Origin: JACJWR01 sp044326505
GTDB taxonomy: Bacteria > Actinomycetota > Actinomycetes > S36-B12 > UBA10799
Assembly (NCBI GenBank): GCA_044326505.1
Contig: JBIRBF010000010.1
Location: 1-29,547 of the forward strand
Length of the DNA: 29,547 nt
Direction of reading: 5' to 3'
Shown here: piece after piece, positions 1 through 7,822 of the stretch
How positions within the stretch are numbered: the stretch's first letter is position 1
Layout of the letters: each line of letters starts with the position of its first letter
The notes under the pieces: generated by a model
The model's database searches: none
Told to the model about the DNA's origin: nothing
The model's input: only the letters and a program-made list of their open reading frames with translations
Program-made: the position numbers and the translations under genes

Positions 1-63
1 CCCGCGCGAGTCAATCTCCACCGACGGGCTGCCCGGCTGCAGCGGCATTTCGAACTTCGTCAT
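1..63 (-). CDS. N-terminal fragment of an unidentified protein, cut by the window edge
   Basis: An ATG at 63 opens a frame of 21 codons that runs off the left edge. A good ribosome binding site (AAGGGGAG, then 3-4 bases) precedes it, which is the main reason to believe the start. The visible residues (MTKFEMPLQPG, then SPSVEIDSRG) are hydrophilic and match no family I recognise. The gene is on the same strand as the upstream molybdopterin/acetyltransferase genes but is separated from rimJ by 179 bases holding a probable promoter, so it is probably its own unit. Confidence 0.5.
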   Translation of the reverse strand, partial: MTKFEMPLQPGSPSVEIDSRG

Positions 64-128
64 TAGCTCCCCTTGGCTTGTCCCCGCCGCGGCCTTGCTC
101 GGTCACCGACGGCTTCGCGACGCCAGCC

Positions 129-151
129 ACATTAGGTGACGCTCGTGTCAC
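129..151 (-). promoter_or_regulatory. Candidate promoter with operator-like inverted repeat for the left-edge gene
   Basis: Read on the minus strand, TAATGT (134-129) fits an actinobacterial -10 box. A weak -35-like CTTTGT (157-152) lies 17 bases upstream. The spacer between them holds GTGAC-N6-GTCAC (136-151), a perfect 5-base inverted repeat with a 6-base gap, a usual place for a repressor to bind. The regulator is unknown. The repeat is directly visible; the promoter call is inferred. Confidence 0.4.
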
Positions 152-160
152 ACAAAGTGC

Positions 161-214
161 GGGGTACCCCCAATTGGGGTCGTCACATGCGGGCACCCAT
201 GGGTTGGTACCCAT
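161..214. repeat. Cluster of short perfect palindromes
   Basis: Four dyads are packed together: GGGGTACCCC (161-170), CCCCAATTGGGG (168-179, sharing three bases with the first), ACCCATGGGT (195-204), and ATGGGT-TGGT-ACCCAT (199-214). They lie between the end of rimJ and the promoter of the left-edge gene. They could be binding sites for a dimeric regulator or RNA hairpins; nothing in the sequence decides which. Confidence 0.45.
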
Positions 215-219
215 CCGGG

Positions 220-236
220 CGTGGGATCGGCCCACG
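220..236 (-). terminator. Hairpin just after rimJ, possible terminator
   Basis: CGTGGG (220-225) pairs with CCCACG (231-236) around a 5-base loop, 7 bases beyond the rimJ stop codon. There is no U-run, which is common for terminators in high-GC actinobacteria, so function is only inferred. Confidence 0.35.
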
Positions 237-242
237 GCGGCG

Positions 243-830
243 CTAGGCCCCTGCGCCAGATCGCAGGCGCTCCATGAGCCCCTGCGGCACCTCGTCGACG
301 CACACGGCGTACGACAGGTGGTCGCGCCAATCCCCCGCGATGTGCAGGTAGCGGTGCCGCACTCCTTCGCAGCGCAGGCCGAGCTTCTCGACCACCCGCA
401 GGCTTGCAGCGTTCTCCGGCCGGATATTGATCTCGATACGGTGCAGCCGCATCGTCAACAGCCCGTAGTCCGCCAGCAGCGCAACGGCCCGCGGCATGTA
501 GCCGCGCCCGGCGTAGGCACGGTCGATCCAGTAGCCGATGTAGGCCGAGCGCAGCGACCCCCACGAGATGCCACCCAGCGTCACCTGCCCGGCGAACCGC
601 CCGCCAACGGTCAGCGCCAATGCGATCGAGCGGCCGGCTCGAGCTTCCGCCCGCAGTCGACGGACCATCCCTCGATACGAGCTCGGCGGCTCGACGGACT
701 CCGGCGGGTTAGTGGCGTCCCATGGTGCCAACCACTCCGCGTTGCGGCGCCGGACCTCGGCCCACTGCGACGAGTCGGACATGGCGAGCGGGCGCAGCAC
801 GAGATCGCCGTCGGACAAGAGGAGTGGCAC
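243..830 (-). CDS. rimJ: RimJ/RimL-type GNAT N-acetyltransferase
   Basis: A 195-residue GNAT protein that should transfer an acetyl group from acetyl-CoA to an amino group. In E. coli the family acetylates ribosomal protein N-termini; the substrate here is not known. The acetyl-CoA pyrophosphate loop is visible as RAYAGRGYM at about residues 104-112, after the GYWID strand. The C-terminal half has the typical RimJ features HRIEI, NAASLRVVEKLG and GDWRDH. The start is GTG at 830, with a GAGG site in the 6 bases left after the mog stop, so it is the last gene of the galU-moeA-moaC-mog operon. The same gene order occurs in mycobacteria. Family assignment is secure; the RimJ label is by similarity and context. 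Confidence 0.85.
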   Translation of the reverse strand: MPLLLSDGDLVLRPLAMSDSSQWAEVRRRNAEWLAPWDATNPPESVEPPSSYRGMVRRLRAEARAGRSIALALTVGGRFAGQVTLGGISWGSLRSAYIGYWIDRAYAGRGYMPRAVALLADYGLLTMRLHRIEINIRPENAASLRVVEKLGLRCEGVRHRYLHIAGDWRDHLSYAVCVDEVPQGLMERLRSGAGA

Positions 831-836
831 GCAGCC

Positions 837-1382
837 TCAGGTCTCAAATACGGCCGACACGGGCCGGGAGATCTGCCGGACGGCGTGCGGCACGATGTCT
901 GAGAGCACCGCGATCCCGTCATCCACCGCGCCTCTGGATCCGGCCAGGTTGACGATCAGAGTGTCGTCCACGACGCATGCCATACCCCGGCTCAGAGCGG
1001 CCGTCGGGACACCTCGGGCCACGCCGGCTGACCGCAGAGCTTCGGCGATTCCCGGCACGACGCGGCCACCGAGGCCGGCGGTGACCTCGGGCGTCACGTC
1101 GTCGCGGGTCAAGCCGGTGCCGCCAGTGGTGATCACGACCGAGGACCCCGCTCGCACCAGCGTGCGCAGGGCAACGCCCAGCGATCGCTGCCCGGACGCT
1201 GCCACGTCCGGCACGACAGTGGGCTCGCCGCAGTCGAAACCCCACGAGCGCAGAGCCTCGACAAGCTTCCCGCCGGTCAGGTCCGCGGCCTCTCCCGCAG
1301 CCACCCGGGTGGACACGACCACCACGGCTGCGCGCATGGGGTCGGCAAGCTCGGCGGGCGCGCCGAAGTGTTCGTGTGTCAT
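837..1382 (-). CDS. mog: Molybdopterin adenylyltransferase, MogA/MoaB type
   Basis: A 181-residue MoCF-domain protein. The family activates molybdopterin with ATP to give adenylyl-molybdopterin, the substrate of MoeA for molybdate insertion. The diagnostic loop TTGGTG followed by LTRDDVTPEV is present at about residues 86-101, and LAGSRGAV lies near the C-terminus. I place the start at ATG 1382 because it overlaps the moaC stop as ATGA, a translational-coupling arrangement; an upstream in-frame start at 1397 would add five residues (MAEAD). It lies inside a moeA-moaC-mog operon, so the pathway role is well supported. Whether to call it MogA or MoaB cannot be settled by sequence alone. Confidence 0.9.
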   Translation of the reverse strand: MTHEHFGAPAELADPMRAAVVVVSTRVAAGEAADLTGGKLVEALRSWGFDCGEPTVVPDVAASGQRSLGVALRTLVRAGSSVVITTGGTGLTRDDVTPEVTAGLGGRVVPGIAEALRSAGVARGVPTAALSRGMACVVDDTLIVNLAGSRGAVDDGIAVLSDIVPHAVRQISRPVSAVFET

Positions 1383-1867
1383 GTCGGCCTCCGCCACTCG
1401 CCGCCGGCACCGCCGGCCTTGCGCTCCACCCGCACCGACTCGATCGTCGCGCCGGGATCGACCGCCTTGACCATGTCCACCACGGTCAGGCCGGCCACGG
1501 CCACCGCGGTGAGCGCCTCCATCTCGATCCCGGTCCGATCGGCCGTGCGCACCAGCGCCTCAAGCCGGATCACCTCGCCGTCCAGTTCGGCCGCCACATC
1601 GATGCCGGTGATTGCCACCGGGTGGCACAACGGCACCAACTCCCACGTCCGTTTGGCCGCCTGGATGCCGGCGATGCGCGCGACGGCCAGCACGTCCCCC
1701 TTGGGGCCGCGTCCGGCGGCCACCGCCTGCGCAGCCGCCGGCGACACGCGAACACAGCCGGTCGCCACCGCGACTCGGTTGGTAATGGGCTTGGCGCTGA
1801 CGTCCACCATGCGTGGGCGGCCGTCGGCGTCAAGGTGCGTCAACGGCGCAGCAGGCTCTTCTGTCAC
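1379..1867 (-). CDS. moaC: Cyclic pyranopterin monophosphate synthase MoaC
   Basis: A 162-residue protein of normal family length. MoaC turns the MoaA product 3',8-cyclo-GTP into cyclic pyranopterin monophosphate, the first stable intermediate of molybdenum cofactor synthesis. Family hallmarks are visible: MVDVSAK near residue 20, PLCHP near 80, GIEMEALTAV near 113 and DMVKA near 131. The GTG start at 1867 overlaps the moeA stop as GTGA, and the gene end overlaps mog as ATGA, so the three genes are tightly coupled. No moaA, moaD or moaE lies in this window; they must be elsewhere if the pathway is complete. Confidence 0.96.
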   Translation of the reverse strand: MTEEPAAPLTHLDADGRPRMVDVSAKPITNRVAVATGCVRVSPAAAQAVAAGRGPKGDVLAVARIAGIQAAKRTWELVPLCHPVAITGIDVAAELDGEVIRLEALVRTADRTGIEMEALTAVAVAGLTVVDMVKAVDPGATIESVRVERKAGGAGGEWRRPT

Positions 1868-3093
1868 GGCGTCTCAGTATCGAGGCGAAGCACGGGCAAG
1901 CGGGAGCCCGCGGGAACGTTGGTCACGCCCTCGGGCACGACGACGAGCCCGTTGGCGTGGGCGAGCACGCCCACCTGGTGCGAGCCCTGTGCACTGCTTG
2001 GGTGGAACAGGTAGCCCTCGGCCGAGCGGACCAGCTGACCGCGGGCGAACTGCCGCTTGCCGGCCGGCGACTCGAAGGGAACCGTAACCGAGGCCTCCAC
2101 CGTGGAGCGGAAGATCTCCGAGGCCCCGAGCATCCGTCGCAGCACGGGCCGGACGAAGACCTCGAAGGAGACGTAGGCGCTCACCGGGTTGCCCGGCAGA
2201 GTGAAGATCGGCAGACCACCGATGTCGCCGTGGCCCTGCGGCATGCCCGGCCGCATGGCGACACGGACGAACTCCACCGAACCCAGCCTCGAGAGCACGG
2301 CCTTCACCGTGTCGTAGGCCCCGGCACTCACTCCGCCAGTCGTCACGATCAGGTCGGCCCGCACCAGTTGGTCCTCGAGCGCATCGGAAAGCAGACCGGG
2401 GTCGTCCTGCACCGGTCCAACCCGGTAGGCCTCGGCACCAAGCTCCGCCGCCGCAATCGCCAGCGCGAGCCCATTGACGTCGTTGATCTGACCCGGGCCC
2501 AGCTTGCGCCCCGGCTCCACGAGTTCGCTGCCTGTGGTGAGCACTACGACGCGCGGCCTCGGGTGGACCACCACCCGGCCGCGCCCGACCGCGGCAGCCA
2601 GCGCGGCCTGTCGGGCGTCCATGACCGTGCCCGCCTTGAGCACCACAGCACCCTGGTGCACGTCATCGCCGGCTCGCCGTACCGAACCGCCCACCCGAAC
2701 GGGCTGAAAGATGGTCACCGCAGGCATACCCGCATCGGTGTGCTCCACCGGGACGACCGCGTCAGCCCCGTACGGCATCGGCGCGCCCGTCATGATGCGC
2801 GCCGCCACGCCCGGCCGAATGGCAGCACGTGGGCGGCTTCCCGCGGGAACGTCATCGACCACCTTGAGTCGAACCGGGTTGGCCCGCGAGGCGTTTGCGA
2901 CGCTGCTCGCCACTACCGCATAGCCGTCCATCGCCGAGTTGTCGAACGGCGGCAGCGGCCACGGCGCCACCACGTCTTCGGCGAGGATGCAGCCACGGGC
3001 ATCGGTGAGGCCGACGTCGATCGGGTTGAGCGGCCGGACGCCGTCAAGCACCCGGGCAAGTTGGTCGTCGACGCTGCGCAGCTGGTAGTCCAC
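1864..3093 (-). CDS. moeA: Molybdopterin molybdenumtransferase MoeA
   Basis: MoeA inserts molybdate into adenylyl-molybdopterin. All typical segments are present in order: PFDNSAMDGYAV, TGAPMPYGADAVVP, VVLTTGSEL, INDVNG, TTGGVSAGAYD, GMPQGHG and LPGNPVSAYVS, ending in the usual C-terminal domain. I prefer GTG 3093 (409 residues): homologues begin close to the LRSVDDQLA stretch, and TGTAAT lies 6 bases upstream like the other leaderless starts here. GTG 3120 would add nine residues (MAAVGCNRR), and neither start has a strong ribosome site. There is a 90-base gap to galU, the widest in this otherwise overlapping operon, so an internal promoter is possible. Confidence 0.94.
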   Translation of the reverse strand: MDYQLRSVDDQLARVLDGVRPLNPIDVGLTDARGCILAEDVVAPWPLPPFDNSAMDGYAVVASSVANASRANPVRLKVVDDVPAGSRPRAAIRPGVAARIMTGAPMPYGADAVVPVEHTDAGMPAVTIFQPVRVGGSVRRAGDDVHQGAVVLKAGTVMDARQAALAAAVGRGRVVVHPRPRVVVLTTGSELVEPGRKLGPGQINDVNGLALAIAAAELGAEAYRVGPVQDDPGLLSDALEDQLVRADLIVTTGGVSAGAYDTVKAVLSRLGSVEFVRVAMRPGMPQGHGDIGGLPIFTLPGNPVSAYVSFEVFVRPVLRRMLGASEIFRSTVEASVTVPFESPAGKRQFARGQLVRSAEGYLFHPSSAQGSHQVGVLAHANGLVVVPEGVTNVPAGSRLPVLRLDTETP

Positions 3094-3183
3094 CCGACGA
3101 TTACACCCCACGGCCGCCACGGGGCACCGTTGCCATGCCGCACAGCGGCCCTGGTTGGCGAGGCAGCACCAGGCCGAGTGCGC

Positions 3184-4080
3184 TCAGACGTCGAGGTCTT
3201 GGAGCCAGGCACGCAGCGGCGGGCCGAGGTCGGATCGCCGCAGCGCCAGCTCGATCACCGCCTTGAGGTAGCTCAGCTTGTCCCCGGTGTCGTACCGACG
3301 TCCTGTGAACACCACCGCATGCATTCCACCGCCGGGCTGGTCGGGGTCGATGAGTCGCTCGAGGGCGTCCGTGAGTTGGATCTCGCCGCCGCGACCGGGC
3401 TCGGTGCTCTCGAGCTTTGCGAAGACCACGGGGTCCAGCACATATCGGCCGATCACGGCGAGGTTCGACGGCGCCGTCCCGGGCAGGGGCTTCTCGACCA
3501 GGCCGGTCACGCGGACCACGTCGTCGGCGTCGGTCGGCTCCACGGCGGCGCAGCCGTAGGCCCCGATCTGCTCGTCGGACACCTCCATGAGCAGCAGCAC
3601 CGAACCGCCGAACTGCTCGCGCACCTCGGCCATCCGCGGCAGCACCGGATTGTCCACGTCCACCAAGTCGTCGCCGAGCAGGACGGCGAACGGGTTGTCG
3701 CCGACGTGCTCGGAGGCCTGCAGCACCGCATGGCCGAGGCCGAGGGCCTGTCCCTGGCGGACGTAGTGCAACCGACCCAGCGATGCCGGTTCCTGCACCA
3801 GCGCCGCGCGGGAGTAGTCACCCTTGGACTCCAGGGTCCGCTCCAGATCGGGCCGGCGGTCAAAGTGATCCTCCAGCGAGGTCTTGGCCCGCCCGGTGAT
3901 CATCAGCAGATCGTTGAGTCCGGCCGCCACCGCCTCCTCCACCACGTACTGGATGGCCGGCTTGTCTACGACCGGCAGCATTTCCTTCGGCAGCGCCTTC
4001 GTCGCCGGCAGGAACCGCGTGCCCAGCCCGGCAACGGGGATGACGGCCTTGCTCAGCGGAACGTAGCGGGAATCAGCCAT
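3184..4080 (-). CDS. galU: UTP-glucose-1-phosphate uridylyltransferase GalU
   Basis: A 298-residue nucleotidyltransferase that makes UDP-glucose from UTP and glucose-1-phosphate. The nucleotide-binding signature AGLGTRFLPATKALPKEMLP is at residues 17-36, followed by the DKPAIQYVVEEA, ALGLGHAV, LLGDDLV and EKPLPG segments of the bacterial GalU family. Its product feeds GalE and the UDP-glucose dehydrogenase encoded a few kilobases away. The ATG start has no clear ribosome binding site. Instead TAGGAT lies 6 bases upstream, suggesting a leaderless transcript of its own although the ABC gene ahead ends only 21 bases away. Confidence 0.96.
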   Translation of the reverse strand: MADSRYVPLSKAVIPVAGLGTRFLPATKALPKEMLPVVDKPAIQYVVEEAVAAGLNDLLMITGRAKTSLEDHFDRRPDLERTLESKGDYSRAALVQEPASLGRLHYVRQGQALGLGHAVLQASEHVGDNPFAVLLGDDLVDVDNPVLPRMAEVREQFGGSVLLLMEVSDEQIGAYGCAAVEPTDADDVVRVTGLVEKPLPGTAPSNLAVIGRYVLDPVVFAKLESTEPGRGGEIQLTDALERLIDPDQPGGGMHAVVFTGRRYDTGDKLSYLKAVIELALRRSDLGPPLRAWLQDLDV

Positions 4081-4092
4081 GGCCGAATCCTA
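4081..4092 (-). promoter_or_regulatory. Leaderless-type promoter of galU
   Basis: On the minus strand TAGGAT (4092-4087) is followed by six bases, TCGGCC, and the galU ATG. The -10 box is 9 bases beyond the stop of the upstream ABC gene, so galU and the molybdopterin genes may be transcribed independently of the exporter. Confidence 0.55.
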
Positions 4093-4101
4093 GCCCCGGA
4101 A

Positions 4102-5931
4102 TCAGGAGACTTGCCTGCCCTTGAACTGGCTCATGTACAGCTCCCAGTACTCGCCATCCGCAGCCATGAGCTCGTCGTGTGTGCCCCGCTCGACGATCCT
4201 GCCCGCGTCCACCACCAGGATGCAGTCGGCATCGCGGATCGTGCTCAGCCGGTGCGCGATCACGAACGACGTACGCCCCGACATGAGCCGCTGCAGACCC
4301 TGTTGAATCAACTTCTCGGTCCTGGTGTCCACGTTCGACGTGGCCTCGTCGAGGATGAGGATCTTCGGCTCGGCCAGGATGGCCCGAGCGATGGTGAGCA
4401 TCTGCCGCTGCCCCTGGCTGAGGTTCGCGCCGCGTTCGGTGAGCACGGTGTCGTACCCATCCGGCAGGCGGTCGATGAACGTGTCCGCGTTGGCCTGCGC
4501 GGCCGCGGCGATGACCTCCTCCCGGGTGGCGTCCGGTCGGGCGTAGAGCAGGTTGTTGTACACGGTGTCCGAGAACAGGAACGCCTCCTGCAGCACCATC
4601 CCCACCTCCGCGCGCAGCGTCTCCAGCGACAACGTGCGGATGTCCTGACCGTCGATCAGGATCTGACCACCGTCGATGTCGTAGTAGCGCGTGAGGATGT
4701 TGATAATCGTGGACTTCCCGGCGCCGGTCGGCCCACAGATGCCGATCTTCTGCCCTGGCTCGGCCACGAAGGAGTTGGCGTGCAGGATCCGGCGTCCCGG
4801 TACATAGCTGAAGTCCACATCACGGAACTCCACACGACCACCACGGAACTCGAACGGCGTGGCGTCGGGCGCATCCACGATCTCCGGGGCGGTGTCGATG
4901 AGTTCGAAGATGCGCCGGCCGCCGGCGGCTGCGTTCATCGTGGTCGTCACCATGTTCGCGATCTCCGAGAGCGGCGCGGCGAGCAAGCCCGCGTAGCCCA
5001 TGAAGGCGATGACCTCACCGACGCCGATCTCGCCGTCGGCGCTCAGGATGCCACCCGTGATCAGCACCAGCACCACCATGACCATGGAGAGCGTCTGGGT
5101 CACCGGGAACTGCAGGATGGCCGAGAAGAACGCCCGGGAGCCGGACTCGAAGACGTCACCCGCGCGATCCGTGTGGCCCTTGATGGCGAAGTCCTGCCGC
5201 CGGCTGGCGATGATCACTTTGTGGCCGGAGATCGTCTCCTCCTGGAAGCCTGAGAGCTCTCCCAGGTTGGACTGGAGCTGGGCGAAGGCCGGCAGCGCGT
5301 AGCGGCCCAGCACCCCACCGACGAGCAGCATCACCGGCACGACGAGCAACGCCGCAAGCGTGAGCCGCCAGTCGAGGAAGAACATGATCACGACGATCAG
5401 CACGATCTGGAACAGCGATCGCACGATCGCCGCCACCGATTGCTCGTAGAACAGCGACACGGCCTCGGTGTCGTTGGTGACCCTGCTCATCAACTGACCC
5501 AGCGGCTGCCGGTCGAAGAAGCTGAGGCTGAGCTTCTGCAGATGGTCGAACAGTCGTCGCTGCAACGTGTACAGGCCCCTGGTCGCGGCGCGGGCGAAGA
5601 TCCGCTCTGCGATTCCCGAGCAGATTCCGTAGACCACCAGGACGACGAAGATCGCCACGATGGTCTGCGCAAGGTCCTCCTTGGTGCCGCCGGGGGTCGA
5701 GATCACGGTCACCGCATGCCCGGTCAGCCACGGCAGCGAGATCAGCGCCACGACAGCGACGAAGCGCAGGCCGATGCCGAAGAGGAAGGAGCCTTTGCCC
5801 TTGTCCGCGATCATGTAGCCCACGAGCCGGCGCAGCACCGACCACGTCTGACCGTCGGTCTTGGGCGGGCGCAGCGAGGACTTGTCGATCGCCTCGTCGA
5901 GCGCCTCGGCACTCGCGGTTGAGGGGCTCAT
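4102..5931 (-). CDS. ABC exporter half-transporter, subunit with the catalytic-consensus nucleotide site
   Basis: A 609-residue type IV ABC exporter subunit: a cytosolic N-terminus, a six-helix membrane domain at about residues 45-330, then an ATPase domain. The Walker A loop GPTGAGKS is at 400-407, the signature is LSQGQ (504-508), Walker B ends in the catalytic Glu (LILDEA, E529), and the switch His is H560 in VIAHRLS. It starts with ATG overlapping the previous gene's stop as ATGA, so the two subunits are translationally coupled and should form a heterodimer. Heterodimeric exporters of this type move drugs, lipids or peptides; the substrate here cannot be told. The serine replacing consensus glycine order in the signature (Gln in LSQGQ) fits the site opposite the degenerate partner. 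Confidence 0.93.
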   Translation of the reverse strand: MSPSTASAEALDEAIDKSSLRPPKTDGQTWSVLRRLVGYMIADKGKGSFLFGIGLRFVAVVALISLPWLTGHAVTVISTPGGTKEDLAQTIVAIFVVLVVYGICSGIAERIFARAATRGLYTLQRRLFDHLQKLSLSFFDRQPLGQLMSRVTNDTEAVSLFYEQSVAAIVRSLFQIVLIVVIMFFLDWRLTLAALLVVPVMLLVGGVLGRYALPAFAQLQSNLGELSGFQEETISGHKVIIASRRQDFAIKGHTDRAGDVFESGSRAFFSAILQFPVTQTLSMVMVVLVLITGGILSADGEIGVGEVIAFMGYAGLLAAPLSEIANMVTTTMNAAAGGRRIFELIDTAPEIVDAPDATPFEFRGGRVEFRDVDFSYVPGRRILHANSFVAEPGQKIGICGPTGAGKSTIINILTRYYDIDGGQILIDGQDIRTLSLETLRAEVGMVLQEAFLFSDTVYNNLLYARPDATREEVIAAAAQANADTFIDRLPDGYDTVLTERGANLSQGQRQMLTIARAILAEPKILILDEATSNVDTRTEKLIQQGLQRLMSGRTSFVIAHRLSTIRDADCILVVDAGRIVERGTHDELMAADGEYWELYMSQFKGRQVS

Positions 5932-7682
5932 CGGCCTGTCCCTTCGAGTACGTCGGCGCCGAGCTGCGACTCGAAGATCTGCCGATAGAGCTCGGATCTG
6001 GCGAGGAGTTCGTCGTGGCTGCCGATCTCGACGATGCGCCCGGCATCCATCAGCACGATGCGATCCAGATTCATCACCGCCGAGATCCGCTGCGCCACAT
6101 AGATGGTGGTGACGTCGCGGGCGAACTCCGGAATCGCGTCCTGCACGCGGGCCTCGGTGGCGACGTCCAGGGCCGAGGTCGAGTCGTCCAGGATCAGCAC
6201 GTTGGGTTCGCCCACGAGCGTGCGCGTCATCGACAGCCGCTGACGCTGTCCGCCCGAGAAGTTGTAGCCGCGCCGCGAGACCGGTGCCTCCCAGCCCTCC
6301 GGCAGGTTGCCCACGAACTCGAACGCGTCGCCCGCCATGGCGGCATCGATCATCACGTCGTCACTAGCTTCCGGGCTGGCGAACTTGAGGTTCATCCGCA
6401 CGTCGCCTTCGAATAGCACCGCCTCCTGCAGCGTGACGCCCACCAGCGCGTGCAGCCGGTCGATGCTGTACTCGCGCACATCCACCCCGTCGAGCAGCAC
6501 CCGCCCGCCGGTGGCGTCGTAGAACCGGGCGATCAGGTTGACGAGCGCCGTCTTGCCCGCGCCGGTCGCCCCCAGGATCCCGATCGTCTCGCCGGGGGCG
6601 ATGTCCAAGTCAATACCGGCCAGGGCGTCCGGGCCACCGTCGCCGGCGAAGGAGAAGGACACGTCCTCGAACGTCACGCGCCCGGCAACCGCATCCGGGG
6701 CATGCTCGCCGGCATCAGCGAGGGTCGGTTCGGTGTCGATGATCTCGTAGATGCGCGAGGCCGACGCCTCGCCGCGGAGCACGAAGGGGATCACGATCGC
6801 CAGCAGCGCCAACGGGGCCACGACCAGCGACAGGTACTGCATGAAGGCAGAGATCTGACCCACGGTCATACCCGTGGCGTCGAGTACCTGGTTGCCGCCG
6901 AACCACAGGGTGGCGGCGGTGCCAAGCTGGGTGAACACGTTGAGCAGCGGCGTCAGCAACGCGACCGAGAACGCCGCGGTGAACGCGGGCCGGCGCAGGC
7001 TCGCCGCCGACTGCTCGAACCGCCAGGACTCCAGGTCCTCGCGGGTGAAGGCCTTCACCACGCGCACACCGGCGAGGTTCTCCTGCAGCAGGTTGTTGAC
7101 CTCGTCGAGCCGGGACTGGCGCTCGATGTAGGCCTTATCGATGCGGGGTGCGAACAAACCCATCGTGCCGAGCACGAGCGCGGACGCCACAAGCAGGATC
7201 CACACCAGCCCCGGCGACGTGAGCAACGCCAGCGCGAACGCGGTCAGCACCATGAACGGCGCCCAGAGCACGAGCATGAGCGCGTACATCACTGCGTTCT
7301 GGACGTTGAGCACGTCGGCGCTCAGGCGCACGAGCAGGTTCCCCGTTCGGAACCTGTCGAAGTTGCCGAACGTGAAGCGCTGGATCTGGTCGTAGGCCAT
7401 GGTCCGCATCGCGTAGCCCGTGCCCTGTGCGAAGAGCACCGCCAACGTGGCCGTCCCGGCCATGAAGACTCCGGACAGCAGCGCCAGCACTGCCATCCAG
7501 ATGCCGGTGGTGATCACGACCTCAGTGTTCTTGGCCAAAAGGCCGTCGTTGATGATCCGGCCGTTGAGGGCGGCCATCCCGATGGCGCACACGGCTGAGA
7601 GCAGGAGCAGCACCTGGGAAAGGATCAGCTGGGTGCGGTACGGCCGGTACAGCTTGAAGATCCGGCGAAGAGACCTGATCAC
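5928..7682 (-). CDS. ABC exporter half-transporter, subunit with a degenerate nucleotide site
   Basis: The first gene of the pair, 584 residues. GTG 7682 is chosen as start because AAGGAG lies 5 bases ahead; an upstream GTG at 7718 would add twelve hydrophilic residues and lacks such a site. The membrane domain spans about residues 15-310. Walker A is GATGAGKT (371-378) and the signature is FSGGQ (475-479). The Walker B Glu is replaced by Asp (LILDDS, D500) and the switch His by Gln (VAQRIS, Q531). These two changes are the hallmark of the non-hydrolysing site in heterodimeric exporters such as TM287/288 and BmrCD. It is followed, with overlap, by its partner and then galU. Confidence 0.93.
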   Translation of the reverse strand: MIRSLRRIFKLYRPYRTQLILSQVLLLLSAVCAIGMAALNGRIINDGLLAKNTEVVITTGIWMAVLALLSGVFMAGTATLAVLFAQGTGYAMRTMAYDQIQRFTFGNFDRFRTGNLLVRLSADVLNVQNAVMYALMLVLWAPFMVLTAFALALLTSPGLVWILLVASALVLGTMGLFAPRIDKAYIERQSRLDEVNNLLQENLAGVRVVKAFTREDLESWRFEQSAASLRRPAFTAAFSVALLTPLLNVFTQLGTAATLWFGGNQVLDATGMTVGQISAFMQYLSLVVAPLALLAIVIPFVLRGEASASRIYEIIDTEPTLADAGEHAPDAVAGRVTFEDVSFSFAGDGGPDALAGIDLDIAPGETIGILGATGAGKTALVNLIARFYDATGGRVLLDGVDVREYSIDRLHALVGVTLQEAVLFEGDVRMNLKFASPEASDDVMIDAAMAGDAFEFVGNLPEGWEAPVSRRGYNFSGGQRQRLSMTRTLVGEPNVLILDDSTSALDVATEARVQDAIPEFARDVTTIYVAQRISAVMNLDRIVLMDAGRIVEIGSHDELLARSELYRQIFESQLGADVLEGTGR

Positions 7683-7822
7683 GGCCGCTCCTTCGTTAGG
7701 TTGCGGGTCACACGGCACACCCTAGGATCGCGCGACCAAGCGCGGTGCAGGTTTGGGCAGTCCTCCCCGTAGCCGAGGCGCCGGGCCTCTGCCATGCTGT
7801 GCGCCTGACGGGGAGGTCGGGT
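7683..7822. promoter_or_regulatory. Divergent intergenic region, ABC exporter and galE promoters
   Basis: This 140-base region separates the two start codons. Towards the exporter I see TAGGGT (7724-7719, minus strand) as a likely -10 box, a leader of about 30 bases, and AAGGAG (7693-7688). Towards galE I see GGGAGGT (7811-7817) as ribosome site and CATGCT near 7792-7797 as a possible -10 box. CCTAGG at the exporter -10 is palindromic, so TAGGAT (7723-7728) could also serve the plus strand. Confidence 0.45.

Noticed and set aside
1813..5253. A 1146-codon open frame on the plus strand, antisense to moeA, galU and the ABC gene
   Set aside because: High GC removes stop codons on the opposite strand. 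The translation is rich in His, Arg and Gly with no domain, while the minus-strand genes there carry clear family motifs.
6450..7598. A 382-codon plus-strand open frame opposite the ABC subunit
   Set aside because: Rich in Gln, His, Arg and Glu without any domain; a compositional shadow of the ABC gene.
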